This document shows, one piece after another, positions 32,895 to 39,935 of a DNA stretch of 39,935 nt. Within the stretch, counting starts at the first letter, position 1. Every line of letters starts with the position of its first letter. Source of the stretch: Hyphomicrobiales bacterium (GTDB lineage: Bacteria > Pseudomonadota > Alphaproteobacteria > Rhizobiales > Rhizobiaceae); assembly GCA_900471605.1 (NCBI GenBank), contig UCEY01000021.1:270405-310339 (forward strand), in the 5' to 3' direction. A program made the position numbers and the translations under genes. Under the pieces are notes generated by a model. The model was not told the origin of the DNA. It ran no database searches and was given only the letters and a program-made list of their open reading frames with translations.

Positions 32895-33833
32895 ATGAGC
32901 GTCGATTTCAAGAAACTTAAAAGCTTCGTCAAGGTCATCGACACCGGAAGCGTCTCCCGTGCAGCAAGTATTCTCCGTGTTGCCCAGCCTGCGCTCTCGC
33001 AGCAGATCGCCTCCCTCGAAGCCCATTTCAAGCACCAGCTTCTGATCCGCAGCAATGTCGGCATCGCGCCGACCGAGGCCGGCCTGATCCTGTACCGCCA
33101 CGCGCAGATCATGCTGAAACAAATCGATCAGGCGCAGGTCGAGATCGACCAGTCTGCGAAATCCGTGGCCGGGCGCGTTTCCATCGGGCTCGCAACCTAC
33201 TCGTCCTCAAGTTCGCTTTCCTTGCCTCTGCTCAAGGAGATGAAAGCGAAATATCCTCACATCATCGTCCACATCAATGACAGCTTTGGCCATATCCTGA
33301 GTGAGCTGATCATGACCGGCAAAATGGATATGGCGTTGATCTACACGTCGAACCCGATCAAGGGGGTGACCCTGCAGCCGCTTTTCCGCGAGGAGATGTT
33401 CCTGGTGTCACCGGCCGATATGGAGCTTTCGGGGGAGCCACATGCCGCTTTGCCGCTGTCGGCTCTCGACGGCGTTCCCCTTCTCCTTCCCAGCAAGGGG
33501 CATTTCCTCAGACGGCTTATCGACGAGGCGATGAGCCGGGCAAGATCGGAACCCGATGTGGTCTCCGAGATCGAGTCCGTGCCAGCCCTGGGTGCCGCAG
33601 TTCTTGAGGGGCTCGGGTCGACGATTCTTCCTGCATCGGTGGTTACGGACACCCCCACCTTTGCCGGAACTCAGATCCGCCGGCTGACGACCCCGGTGAT
33701 CGATGCCACGGTGTCGCTGTGTGTTTCCGATCACCTGCCGCTCTCGGAGCCAGCGCTTGCTGCGCGGTCAGTGCTGCTGGACATCGTCAGCAAGCTTCTG
33801 AGCAGTCATCACGCAGGCATTCGGCCCATCTGA
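32895..33833 (+). CDS. LysR family transcriptional regulator
   Basis: A 312-residue regulator. The winged helix (about residues 5-62) reads LKSFVKVIDTGSVSRAASILRVAQPALSQQIASLE in outline, close to the Nac/CynR-like branch, and residues 90-295 form the effector-binding domain. It lies in the middle of the plus-strand catabolic set, between the aminotransferase and hydantoinase genes. Both transcription units of the set carry the same T-N11-A box, one of them 107 bp after this stop codon, so it is the likely activator of both. Effector may be the imported substrate or an early intermediate. Confidence 0.9.
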   Translation: MSVDFKKLKSFVKVIDTGSVSRAASILRVAQPALSQQIASLEAHFKHQLLIRSNVGIAPTEAGLILYRHAQIMLKQIDQAQVEIDQSAKSVAGRVSIGLATYSSSSSLSLPLLKEMKAKYPHIIVHINDSFGHILSELIMTGKMDMALIYTSNPIKGVTLQPLFREEMFLVSPADMELSGEPHAALPLSALDGVPLLLPSKGHFLRRLIDEAMSRARSEPDVVSEIESVPALGAAVLEGLGSTILPASVVTDTPTFAGTQIRRLTTPVIDATVSLCVSDHLPLSEPALAARSVLLDIVSKLLSSHHAGIRPI

Positions 33834-33940
33834 AACGGGCCTTCCCACAATGTAAAGCGGTTGCTCTGCCGCATTCGCCTCGTTGGCACCTCGGATCCAT
33901 TGCCGTGACCCCAAGGATATTGCGATCCCTGTTTGGAAAT

Positions 33941-33987
33941 CGCCATAAGCAAACTCTATGGCGGCAGACCGTAGTTGTGTTGGCCAA
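33941..33987 (+). promoter_or_regulatory. LysR-type bipartite control box, copy B
   Basis: CGCCATA and TATGGCG form a perfect 7-bp dyad with a 9-bp spacer, giving T-N11-A (33946-33958). The second element is GTGTTGGCCAACAC, a perfect 14-bp palindrome (33977-33990) whose centre is again 31.5 bp from the dyad centre. It lies 99 bp before the hyuA ATG. Copy A upstream of the importer is 40/47 identical. Confidence 0.72.
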
Positions 33988-34086
33988 CACGAACCACCGT
34001 CGCCTAACCTCATGACAGATAAGGGGTCGAACCAAATCGGCCCCGTTCATGGCGGCGTCCGCCATACAGGTCGCATCGAGGGAAAC

Positions 34087-36150
34087 ATGGCAAAGCTGGC
34101 TTTCGACACTGGCGGTACGTTCACCGACTTCGCGCTGCTCGACGACAGGGGCGACCTGCACCTCCACAAGGTTCTGAGCACCCCGAAGAACCCGGCGGAG
34201 GCGGTTGTCCAAGGCGTTTCCGAACTTCTGGAGCAGTTCGCGGACGTGATCTCGATCGACAACCTGCAGGTTCTCGGCGCGACCACGGTGGTCACCAATG
34301 CGGTTCTGGAGCGGAAGGGCGTTGAGACGGGCTTCATCACCACCGACGGCTTTCAGGATATGCTCAGGATCCGTAACGAAGGTCGCTACGACCTCTACGA
34401 CCTGAACATCAAATATCCAGACCCCCTGGTCTCCCGGGCGAACAGCCACGGTGCCACGGAACGGATCGCCGCCGACGGCACGATCATGACCGGGCTCAAG
34501 GAGGAGAGCGTCCGCGAGATTGCCGGCCGTCTCAGGGAAAAGGGCATCCGATCGGTCGCCGTCTGCCTTCTGCATGCCTACAAGTATCCGCAGCACGAGC
34601 AGCGGGTCGCCGCGCTTCTTCGTGAAGAAGACCCGGATATCTTCGTTTCGCTCTCGTCCGAAGTCTGCCCGGAGATGCGCGAGTTCGACCGTGCCTCCAC
34701 GACGGTGGTCAACGCCTATACCCGCCCGCAGATGGCAGGGCATGTCGCCCATCTCCAGCGGGAGTTCGCCGCCAAGGGTATCGATCGCCAGGTTCTCTGG
34801 ATGACGTCCTCCGGCGGTCTGGTGCCGAGCCGCCGTGCGGCGGAGCTTCCGGTCCGGCTCATCGAATCCGGTCCGGCCGCAGGTGCTGTCGCTGCTGCCG
34901 AGTTCGGGCGTACGGCGGGCGAAAAAAGCGTTCTTTCGTTCGACATGGGCGGGACGACGGCGAAGCTCTGCCTGATCCCGAACGGTGAGCCGAACGTCGG
35001 CACCGATCTCGAAGTGGCGCATTATCAGCGCTTCCGCAAAGGCTCCGGATTCCCGCTCAAGATCCAGTCGATCCAGATGATCGAAATCGGTGCCGGCGGC
35101 GGCTCGATTGCCGCCAGGAACCCGCTGGGCCTCCTCGACGTCGGTCCACACTCGGCAGGAGCGATGCCGGGCCCTGCGGCCTATCAGCGGGGCGGCACCC
35201 AGCCGACCGTAACCGATGCGGATATTCTGCTCGGCTATATGGGGACGGAGTCCTTCGTCGGCGGCTCGTTCAAGGTTTCCAAGGACGCGGCGCGCGAAGC
35301 GATGTCCAAACTGGCGGACTCGCTTGAGGTCTCCGTCGAGCGCTGCGCCTGGGGCATCCACGACCTGGTCAACGAATCCATGAGCAAGGCGGCCGCGATG
35401 CATGCGACCGATCTCGGTGTTGACCCACGGTCGCTGCCCATGGTCGCCTTCGGTGGTGCAGGACCTGTCCATGCCTACGGGATCGCGCGCAAGCTCGGCA
35501 TCTCGCGGATCATCTGCCCGACAGGCGCCGGGGTCAGCTCGGCGATCGGGCTTCTCATCGCGCCGGTCGCGGTGGACCTTTCGGCAAGCCATCCGATGCC
35601 GCTCGACTCCTGGAATGTCGAAGCGATGAACCGCCTGCTCGATGACCTGGCATCCCAGGGTGGCGAGGTCGTGTCGGCGGCGGGCGTGCCAAGGGAAACG
35701 ATCATCAACCGTTATACCGTCGACATGCGCCATGTCGGCCAAGGCCATGAGATCACGGTCGTCCTTCCGGATCGAAGCCTGCCGAAGGACGCGTTCCTCA
35801 ACGAATTGCGCGACGCGTTCTTCAAGCTGTACCGCGAACTCTTCGGCCGGACGGTAGCCGCACCTCTCGAAGTCATCACCTGGCGCCTGCGTGCCAGTGG
35901 CGAGAAGGATCAGGTCACCCGCCCTCACGAGACGGTTGTCGCCGATGCAAAGAAGGGCAGCCGACAGGTTTTCTTCCAGGAGATCGGCAGCTACGCCGAT
36001 ACTGCTGTCTACGATCACTACAAGCTGCCCGTCGGGCAGGAGGTGAGGGGCCCGGCCATCGTCGAGCAGCGGGAGTCGACTGCTGTCGTCGGTCCGAGCG
36101 GTGTCTTCCACGTGGATGCCCACGGCAACCTCGTGATCAACATTCACTAA
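34087..36150 (+). CDS. hyuA: HyuA family ATP-dependent hydantoinase/oxoprolinase subunit A
   Basis: A 687-residue subunit of the HyuA/5-oxoprolinase A family, which phosphorylates a cyclic amide or imide carbonyl with ATP before ring opening by HyuB. The N-terminal actin-like phosphate motif DTGGTFTD is at 7-14, the second phosphate motif lies in SFDMGGTTAK (about 284-293), and GATTVVTNAVLERKG is typical of the family. Length is normal. The ATG has GAGGG upstream; a longer in-frame extension would run into the control box. HyuB follows by 13 bp. Substrate could be hydantoin, N-methylhydantoin, 5-oxoproline, a lactam or a hydroxylated form; acetone/acetophenone carboxylase-like chemistry is another option of the superfamily. 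Confidence 0.9.
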   Translation: MAKLAFDTGGTFTDFALLDDRGDLHLHKVLSTPKNPAEAVVQGVSELLEQFADVISIDNLQVLGATTVVTNAVLERKGVETGFITTDGFQDMLRIRNEGRYDLYDLNIKYPDPLVSRANSHGATERIAADGTIMTGLKEESVREIAGRLREKGIRSVAVCLLHAYKYPQHEQRVAALLREEDPDIFVSLSSEVCPEMREFDRASTTVVNAYTRPQMAGHVAHLQREFAAKGIDRQVLWMTSSGGLVPSRRAAELPVRLIESGPAAGAVAAAEFGRTAGEKSVLSFDMGGTTAKLCLIPNGEPNVGTDLEVAHYQRFRKGSGFPLKIQSIQMIEIGAGGGSIAARNPLGLLDVGPHSAGAMPGPAAYQRGGTQPTVTDADILLGYMGTESFVGGSFKVSKDAAREAMSKLADSLEVSVERCAWGIHDLVNESMSKAAAMHATDLGVDPRSLPMVAFGGAGPVHAYGIARKLGISRIICPTGAGVSSAIGLLIAPVAVDLSASHPMPLDSWNVEAMNRLLDDLASQGGEVVSAAGVPRETIINRYTVDMRHVGQGHEITVVLPDRSLPKDAFLNELRDAFFKLYRELFGRTVAAPLEVITWRLRASGEKDQVTRPHETVVADAKKGSRQVFFQEIGSYADTAVYDHYKLPVGQEVRGPAIVEQRESTAVVGPSGVFHVDAHGNLVINIH

Positions 36151-36163
36151 CGGGATACTTGAG

Positions 36164-37840
36164 ATGTCGAAACCCGCCACCGATTTCAATGACCCGATCA
36201 ATTTGCAGGTCATGTGGAACCGCCTCATCTTCATTGCAGACCAGGCTGACAACGTACTCGGCAAGACGGCCTTCTCTCCGATCGTCAGGGAGAACCATGA
36301 CTACGTCACCGTCCTCCTGGACGCTCAGGGCAGGGCGCTCGCCCAATGCACCTGGTCCATCCCGGTCTTCATCACCTCGCTGCCGGCCGCCGCACAGAAC
36401 TACTTTCTGCCGAAATTCCCCGCCGAAAAGCTCGTGGAGGGTGACGTCCTCGCCACCAACGATCCTGAAATCGGGACCGGCCACCTGCCGGACGTGACGA
36501 TGATCACGCCGATCTTCAAGAACGGCAAAGTCGTCGCCTATGCCGGATCCATCGCCCACCTTCCCGACATCGGCGGCGCGCCGCTGCACTCGGAAGCGAG
36601 CGACATCTTCGCCGAGGGCATCCGCTTTCCGATCGTGAAGCTGCTCAAGGCGGGCGTTCCGAACGAGGACGTGTTCGATATCATCGAAGCTTCCGTCCGC
36701 CTGCCCACCGAAGTCCGCGGCGACCTTGAATCAATGATCGCGGCCAACAACGTGATGGGTCGCGAACTTGGAAAATTCCTCGACGAATACGGTCTCGACG
36801 ATGTCGAAGGCTTGGCCGCGGCGATCCATTCCCGCTCCGAAGCCCAGACGCGCAAGGCGATCAAGGAGTGGCCGAACGGGAGCTACAGCGCCGAAGTCCT
36901 GCTCGACGGCTATGACGTCGACGTTACGCTGAAGGCCTCCGTCATCGTCAGGGATGACTCGATCCATGTCGACTATACCGGCACCTCGGACCAGGTGCTG
37001 CATTCGATCAACTGCCGCACGAACTACCGCTACGCGCATTCGGTTTATGCGCTGAAGTGCCTGCTCGACCCGGAGACGCCCAACAACGAGGGTTGCATCG
37101 TCCCGATCACCGATGAAGCTCCGCTGGGTTCCATCCTCAATCCGCAGCAATGGACTGCGGGCAATTCCCGCAATCTGATCGGACATGTCATTCCGTCGCT
37201 GATCTTCAAGGCGCTGGAAGGTGTCGTCCCGAGGAAAGTGATGGGCGACAGCGGCGGCGCTCCGATCTGGGCGGCGAACTGCGTCGGCCAGCGCAACGAC
37301 GGTACGCAATATGGTTCCGTTCAGAATTTTCACGGCGGGCAGGGCGCTCGCGCCGAGTTCGACGGTCTCGACACCCTGAGCTTTCCGTCGAACTGCAAGG
37401 TGACTGCGATCGAGATGTTCGAGGTTGCGGTTCCAGTATTGACGGAGCGGAAGGAGCTGATCGCGGATTCCGGCGGAGCCGGAAAACATCGCGGCGGTCT
37501 TGGCCAACGCGTGGTGCTGCTTAATCTCGGCAAGAACCCGATGAGCATCTATCTTGCGTCGGAACGCGTTCGTCACCCCTGCTTCGGCGTTGTCGAGGGC
37601 CAGAACGGTACCGCCGGCAAGGTCAGCAAGCAAGGAAAGCCGCATTTCCCGAAAGGCAAGGTCACTCTGAAGACCGGCGAGCGGCTCGAGGTCGAGACCC
37701 CCGGCGGCGGCGGTTGGGGACGGGCGGCCGAGCGCTCTCGTGAACTCATCGAACAGGATCTTCAGGAGAGCCTGATTACGCCGAAGGCGGCGAAGGAAAT
37801 TTACGGCTATTCTGGCCGGATAGCCGTTGCCGCTGAATAG
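36164..37840 (+). CDS. hyuB: HyuB family hydantoinase/oxoprolinase subunit B
   Basis: A 558-residue catalytic subunit of the HyuB/5-oxoprolinase B family, partner of the preceding HyuA. Family features include NDPEIGTGHLPDVTMITPIF near residues 97-116, AYAGSIAHLPDIGG (about 125-138), DYTGTSDQ (about 270-277) and the glycine-rich C-terminal GGGGWGRA. Metal ligands in this family come from the Asp and His residues of the first blocks. Together the two subunits would hydrolyse the ring amide using ATP and deliver an open-chain amino acid. It is followed by the SDR gene after 9 bp. Confidence 0.9.
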   Translation: MSKPATDFNDPINLQVMWNRLIFIADQADNVLGKTAFSPIVRENHDYVTVLLDAQGRALAQCTWSIPVFITSLPAAAQNYFLPKFPAEKLVEGDVLATNDPEIGTGHLPDVTMITPIFKNGKVVAYAGSIAHLPDIGGAPLHSEASDIFAEGIRFPIVKLLKAGVPNEDVFDIIEASVRLPTEVRGDLESMIAANNVMGRELGKFLDEYGLDDVEGLAAAIHSRSEAQTRKAIKEWPNGSYSAEVLLDGYDVDVTLKASVIVRDDSIHVDYTGTSDQVLHSINCRTNYRYAHSVYALKCLLDPETPNNEGCIVPITDEAPLGSILNPQQWTAGNSRNLIGHVIPSLIFKALEGVVPRKVMGDSGGAPIWAANCVGQRNDGTQYGSVQNFHGGQGARAEFDGLDTLSFPSNCKVTAIEMFEVAVPVLTERKELIADSGGAGKHRGGLGQRVVLLNLGKNPMSIYLASERVRHPCFGVVEGQNGTAGKVSKQGKPHFPKGKVTLKTGERLEVETPGGGGWGRAAERSRELIEQDLQESLITPKAAKEIYGYSGRIAVAAE

Positions 37841-37849
37841 GGGAGAAAA

Positions 37850-38653
37850 ATGGGACTTCTGGACGGAAAGATCGCTTTCATCACCGGGGCGGGATCCGGG
37901 ATCGGTCGAGAAACCGCTCTGCTGCTGGCGAAGGACGGGGCAACGGTCGTTTTGACCGGACGCCGTCTCGAGCCGCTCCGCGAAGTCGCCTCGCTGGTCG
38001 AGAAGGCGAAGGGCAAAGCGTTCACCAGGGCGCTCGACATCGAGTCTCGGGAAGCCATCGTCGAAACGGTGAGATGGGTCAGGGACGGCATCGGCGCCAT
38101 CGATATCCTGGTGAACAATGCCGGAAGCGCAAGCAAGGTGCTGAACGCGCGGTTCCTTAGCGAGGAGGAATGGAATTCCACCCTCAATGTCAATCTGACG
38201 GCAGTATTCAATCTTACTCAAGCCGTTCTGCCTGACATGATTGCCAGGGGTGGAGGCACGATCATCACGGTGTCCTCTCTGGCCGTGGTCAATCCGAATC
38301 TTCTCGGTGGCGCCGCTTATGGTGCTGCGAAGGCCGGCGTGAAGAACTTCATGACCTTCGTCCACAACACCTATCGCAACCAGGGCATCCGGGCGACCAC
38401 GATCCTGCCGGGCGAGACGAACACGCCGATCATGGACAACCGCGCGAGACCGCCCCTGGAGTCGGAACGGGCCGTCATGATGGATCCGCACGATGTCGCG
38501 CGGGCGATTGCCCTGTGCGCCAGCTTGAACCATAGCGCGGTTATTCCCGAACTCCATATCTGTCCGACGTTCATGCGGGACACGTCCGCCGATATCGAAA
38601 TTGCGCGTTGGGTCGGCGCACCCGCCGATACGCCGGATATGCCGAAGAAATAA
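37850..38653 (+). CDS. short-chain dehydrogenase/reductase
   Basis: A 267-residue classical SDR. The NAD(P) motif TGAGSGIG is at 12-19, NNAG at 89-92, and the catalytic triad is Ser142/143, Tyr157 (AYGAAK) and Lys161. GGGGAG precedes the ATG. Arg38 and Arg39 after the second beta strand (TGRR) suggest NADP preference. It lies between hyuB and the aldolase gene, so it probably oxidises or reduces a hydroxyl of a pathway intermediate. Confidence 0.9.
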   Translation: MGLLDGKIAFITGAGSGIGRETALLLAKDGATVVLTGRRLEPLREVASLVEKAKGKAFTRALDIESREAIVETVRWVRDGIGAIDILVNNAGSASKVLNARFLSEEEWNSTLNVNLTAVFNLTQAVLPDMIARGGGTIITVSSLAVVNPNLLGGAAYGAAKAGVKNFMTFVHNTYRNQGIRATTILPGETNTPIMDNRARPPLESERAVMMDPHDVARAIALCASLNHSAVIPELHICPTFMRDTSADIEIARWVGAPADTPDMPKK

Positions 38654-38667
38654 ACCGGGAGGGAATG

Positions 38668-39369
38668 ATGAACGGAGCGAAGTTACGCTCCCGGCTTTTG
38701 GCCGGTGAAGCGATCACCATGTACAACACCCATCATGCATCGTCCGGTTTGGCTGGCCGCCTGATCGAGCTTGGAGCCGATTCCGTCTTCGTCGACTGCG
38801 AGCACGGAACCTGGAGCTTCGAGGACGTGCGCAGCACGGGGCAGATCGCCAGGTCGGCCGGCGGAGCCGCGATCATCCGACCACATTCGCACGACCGGCC
38901 GCTGATCATCCGTTACCTTAATGCGGGTGCCGACGGCATGATGGTGCCGATGGTCGATACCGCGGAGCAGGCACGGGCTATCGTGGATGCTGTCCGCTAC
39001 GCGCTCCCTTCCGATTACGAAAAGCGCCTCGTCGTGGCGATGATCGAGACTATCGACGCGATCGACAATCTCGATGAAATGCTCACGGTCGAAGGTGTCG
39101 ATGTGTTCTTTATCGGACCAGGCGACCTGTCGCAGAACATGGGCTACCCACCCGCGCCGCCATTCGGCGAGCCGCGTCCCGCTGCCGTCATCGAAAAGGT
39201 CGGTATCGCCGTCGACAAGATTAGAGCCGCGGGCAAAATTCCGGGAACCCTGGTCACGGCCGAAGAGCTGCCGTACTGGCTGGAGAAGGGCGTCCAGTTC
39301 TTCTACATCCACACCGATCCATTCCTGCGCCGCGGCATCGCAGGCGTCAAACAGACGCTGGCACGTTAG
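38668..39369 (+). CDS. HpcH/HpaI family aldolase
   Basis: A 233-residue class II (metal-dependent) aldolase of the HpcH/HpaI family, which cleaves 4-hydroxy-2-oxo acids to pyruvate or another 2-oxo acid plus an aldehyde. The conserved EH pair (DCEHG, Glu45-His46), Arg71 in the RPHSHD stretch (usually RVP), and the metal ligands Glu127 (MIET) and Asp153 (GPGDLS) are all present. The second of two adjacent ATG codons is chosen because GGAGG lies five bases before it. Position at the end of the set suggests the carbon-carbon cleavage step. Confidence 0.88.
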   Translation: MNGAKLRSRLLAGEAITMYNTHHASSGLAGRLIELGADSVFVDCEHGTWSFEDVRSTGQIARSAGGAAIIRPHSHDRPLIIRYLNAGADGMMVPMVDTAEQARAIVDAVRYALPSDYEKRLVVAMIETIDAIDNLDEMLTVEGVDVFFIGPGDLSQNMGYPPAPPFGEPRPAAVIEKVGIAVDKIRAAGKIPGTLVTAEELPYWLEKGVQFFYIHTDPFLRRGIAGVKQTLAR

Positions 39370-39377
39370 GAATTTCG

Positions 39378-39935
39378 ATGACTTACGGATTGTTTGATCT
39401 TTCGGGTCGGCGTGCTTTGGTGACGGGTTCGTCGCAGGGGATTGGGTTTGCTTTGGCCAAGGGGCTGGCTGATCACGGCGCAGCGATCGTCCTGAATGGC
39501 CGCGACACCGGCAAGCTTGAGGCCGCCTCGCGGCAGTTGCAGGAGGCGGGGGCCGTCGTTTCGGTGTCGGATTTCGACGTGACCGATCCCGAGGCGGTCA
39601 GGCGGGGCGTGGACGCGATCGAGGCCGGGATCGGGCCGATCGACATCCTGGTCAACAATGCCGGCATGCAGTTCCGCAGCCCGCTGGAGGAGTTTCCGGT
39701 GGACCGCTGGGAGCAGCTGATGAAGACTAACGTCTCCAGCGTCTTTTACGTCGGCCAGGCGGTGGCGCGTCACATGATCGGCCGCGGGCAGGGCAAGATC
39801 ATCAACATCGCCTCGGTGCAGAGCGAGCTGGCCCGCCCCGGCATCGCCCCCTACACGGCCACCAAGGGCGCGGTGAAGAACCTGACGCGCGGCATGTGCA
39901 CGGACTGGGCAAAACACGGCCTGCAGGTCAACGCG
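39378..39935 (+). CDS. short-chain dehydrogenase/reductase, gluconate 5-dehydrogenase-like, partial
   Basis: The first 186 codons of a classical SDR running off the right edge, so the 3' end is missing. TGSSQGIG (NAD(P) motif), NNAG, IASVQ with the catalytic Ser, and YTATKG with Tyr and Lys are present. The opening (LFDLSGRRALVTGSSQGIG) is that of rhizobial gluconate 5-dehydrogenase-like proteins. It follows the aldolase gene by 8 bp. The first 80 bp use more T-ending codons than the rest, which is a local oddity. Whether it belongs to the same pathway cannot be decided here. Confidence 0.85.
   Translation, partial: MTYGLFDLSGRRALVTGSSQGIGFALAKGLADHGAAIVLNGRDTGKLEAASRQLQEAGAVVSVSDFDVTDPEAVRRGVDAIEAGIGPIDILVNNAGMQFRSPLEEFPVDRWEQLMKTNVSSVFYVGQAVARHMIGRGQGKIINIASVQSELARPGIAPYTATKGAVKNLTRGMCTDWAKHGLQVNA

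Noticed and set aside
33787..36264. Long open frame (825 codons) on the minus strand opposite hyuA
   Set aside because: It is an antisense shadow of a high-GC gene; it has no ribosome site and no recognisable protein character, while the plus-strand frame has full family motifs.
36731..38557. Long minus-strand frame opposite hyuB and the SDR gene
   Set aside because: Shadow frame spanning two well-supported plus-strand genes and the gap between them.
13298..39935. Integrated mobile island inserted at tRNA-Leu
   Set aside because: No integrase, transposase or second copy of the tRNA end was found in the window, so an island cannot be claimed.

Overview
The window (about 60% GC by eye) reads as a chromosome or chromid segment of an alphaproteobacterium, most likely Rhizobiaceae (Rhizobium, Agrobacterium or Shinella type). 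The signs are dense solute-binding-protein transporters, many LysR, GntR, MocR and GATase-AraC regulators, a GH25 lipoprotein lysozyme, a DUF2161 protein, and strong GGAGG ribosome sites with occasional GTG or TTG starts. No transposase, integrase, phage gene, rRNA or CRISPR array was seen.

Left third (1-13.4 kb) looks like ordinary, mixed-strand chromosome. A Tat-exported polyamine-type binding protein and an agmatinase-family ureohydrolase lie opposite a LysR regulator. They are followed by an ABC exporter, a DUF2161 protein, a small membrane protein, an EamA transporter divergent from its likely MocR regulator, a GH25 lysozyme, a maltose-type acetyltransferase, a GFA protein, a beta-hydroxyacid dehydrogenase, DoxX, a SelW-like protein and tRNA-Leu(CAG) with its own promoter and terminator. 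From 13.4 to 16.9 kb the DNA is sparser: a 26-residue membrane ORF, a possible structured leader, a Gfo/Idh/MocA oxidoreductase, a KTSC-like small gene and a GATase-AraC regulator.

Right two thirds (17-39.9 kb) holds two catabolic gene sets pointing away from each other. Set 1 (minus strand, 26.3 down to 17.0 kb) is one tightly coupled operon: GntR regulator, DapA-family lyase, aldehyde dehydrogenase, FAD amine oxidoreductase, a ProX/ProV/ProW/ProW betaine-type importer and a proline-racemase-family enzyme. These are the same enzyme families as the rhizobial hydroxyproline pathway, but fed by a betaine-type importer. The racemase homologue has Gly where the second catalytic Cys is expected. 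Set 2 (plus strand, 27.0 kb to the edge) is a LivKHMGF-type importer, a class I aminotransferase, a LysR regulator, HyuA and HyuB (ATP-dependent hydantoinase/oxoprolinase family), an SDR, an HpcH/HpaI aldolase and a second SDR cut by the window edge. The order suggests uptake of a cyclic amide or imide, ATP-driven ring opening to an amino acid, transamination to a 2-oxo acid, and aldol cleavage.

The best new signal is regulatory. A 47-bp element, 40/47 identical by hand alignment, occurs upstream of both transcription units of set 2. Each copy has a LysR-type T-N11-A dyad and, 31.5 bp (three helical turns) further on, a TTGGCCAA palindrome. It probably joins the importer and the hydantoinase genes into one regulon of the LysR protein encoded between them.
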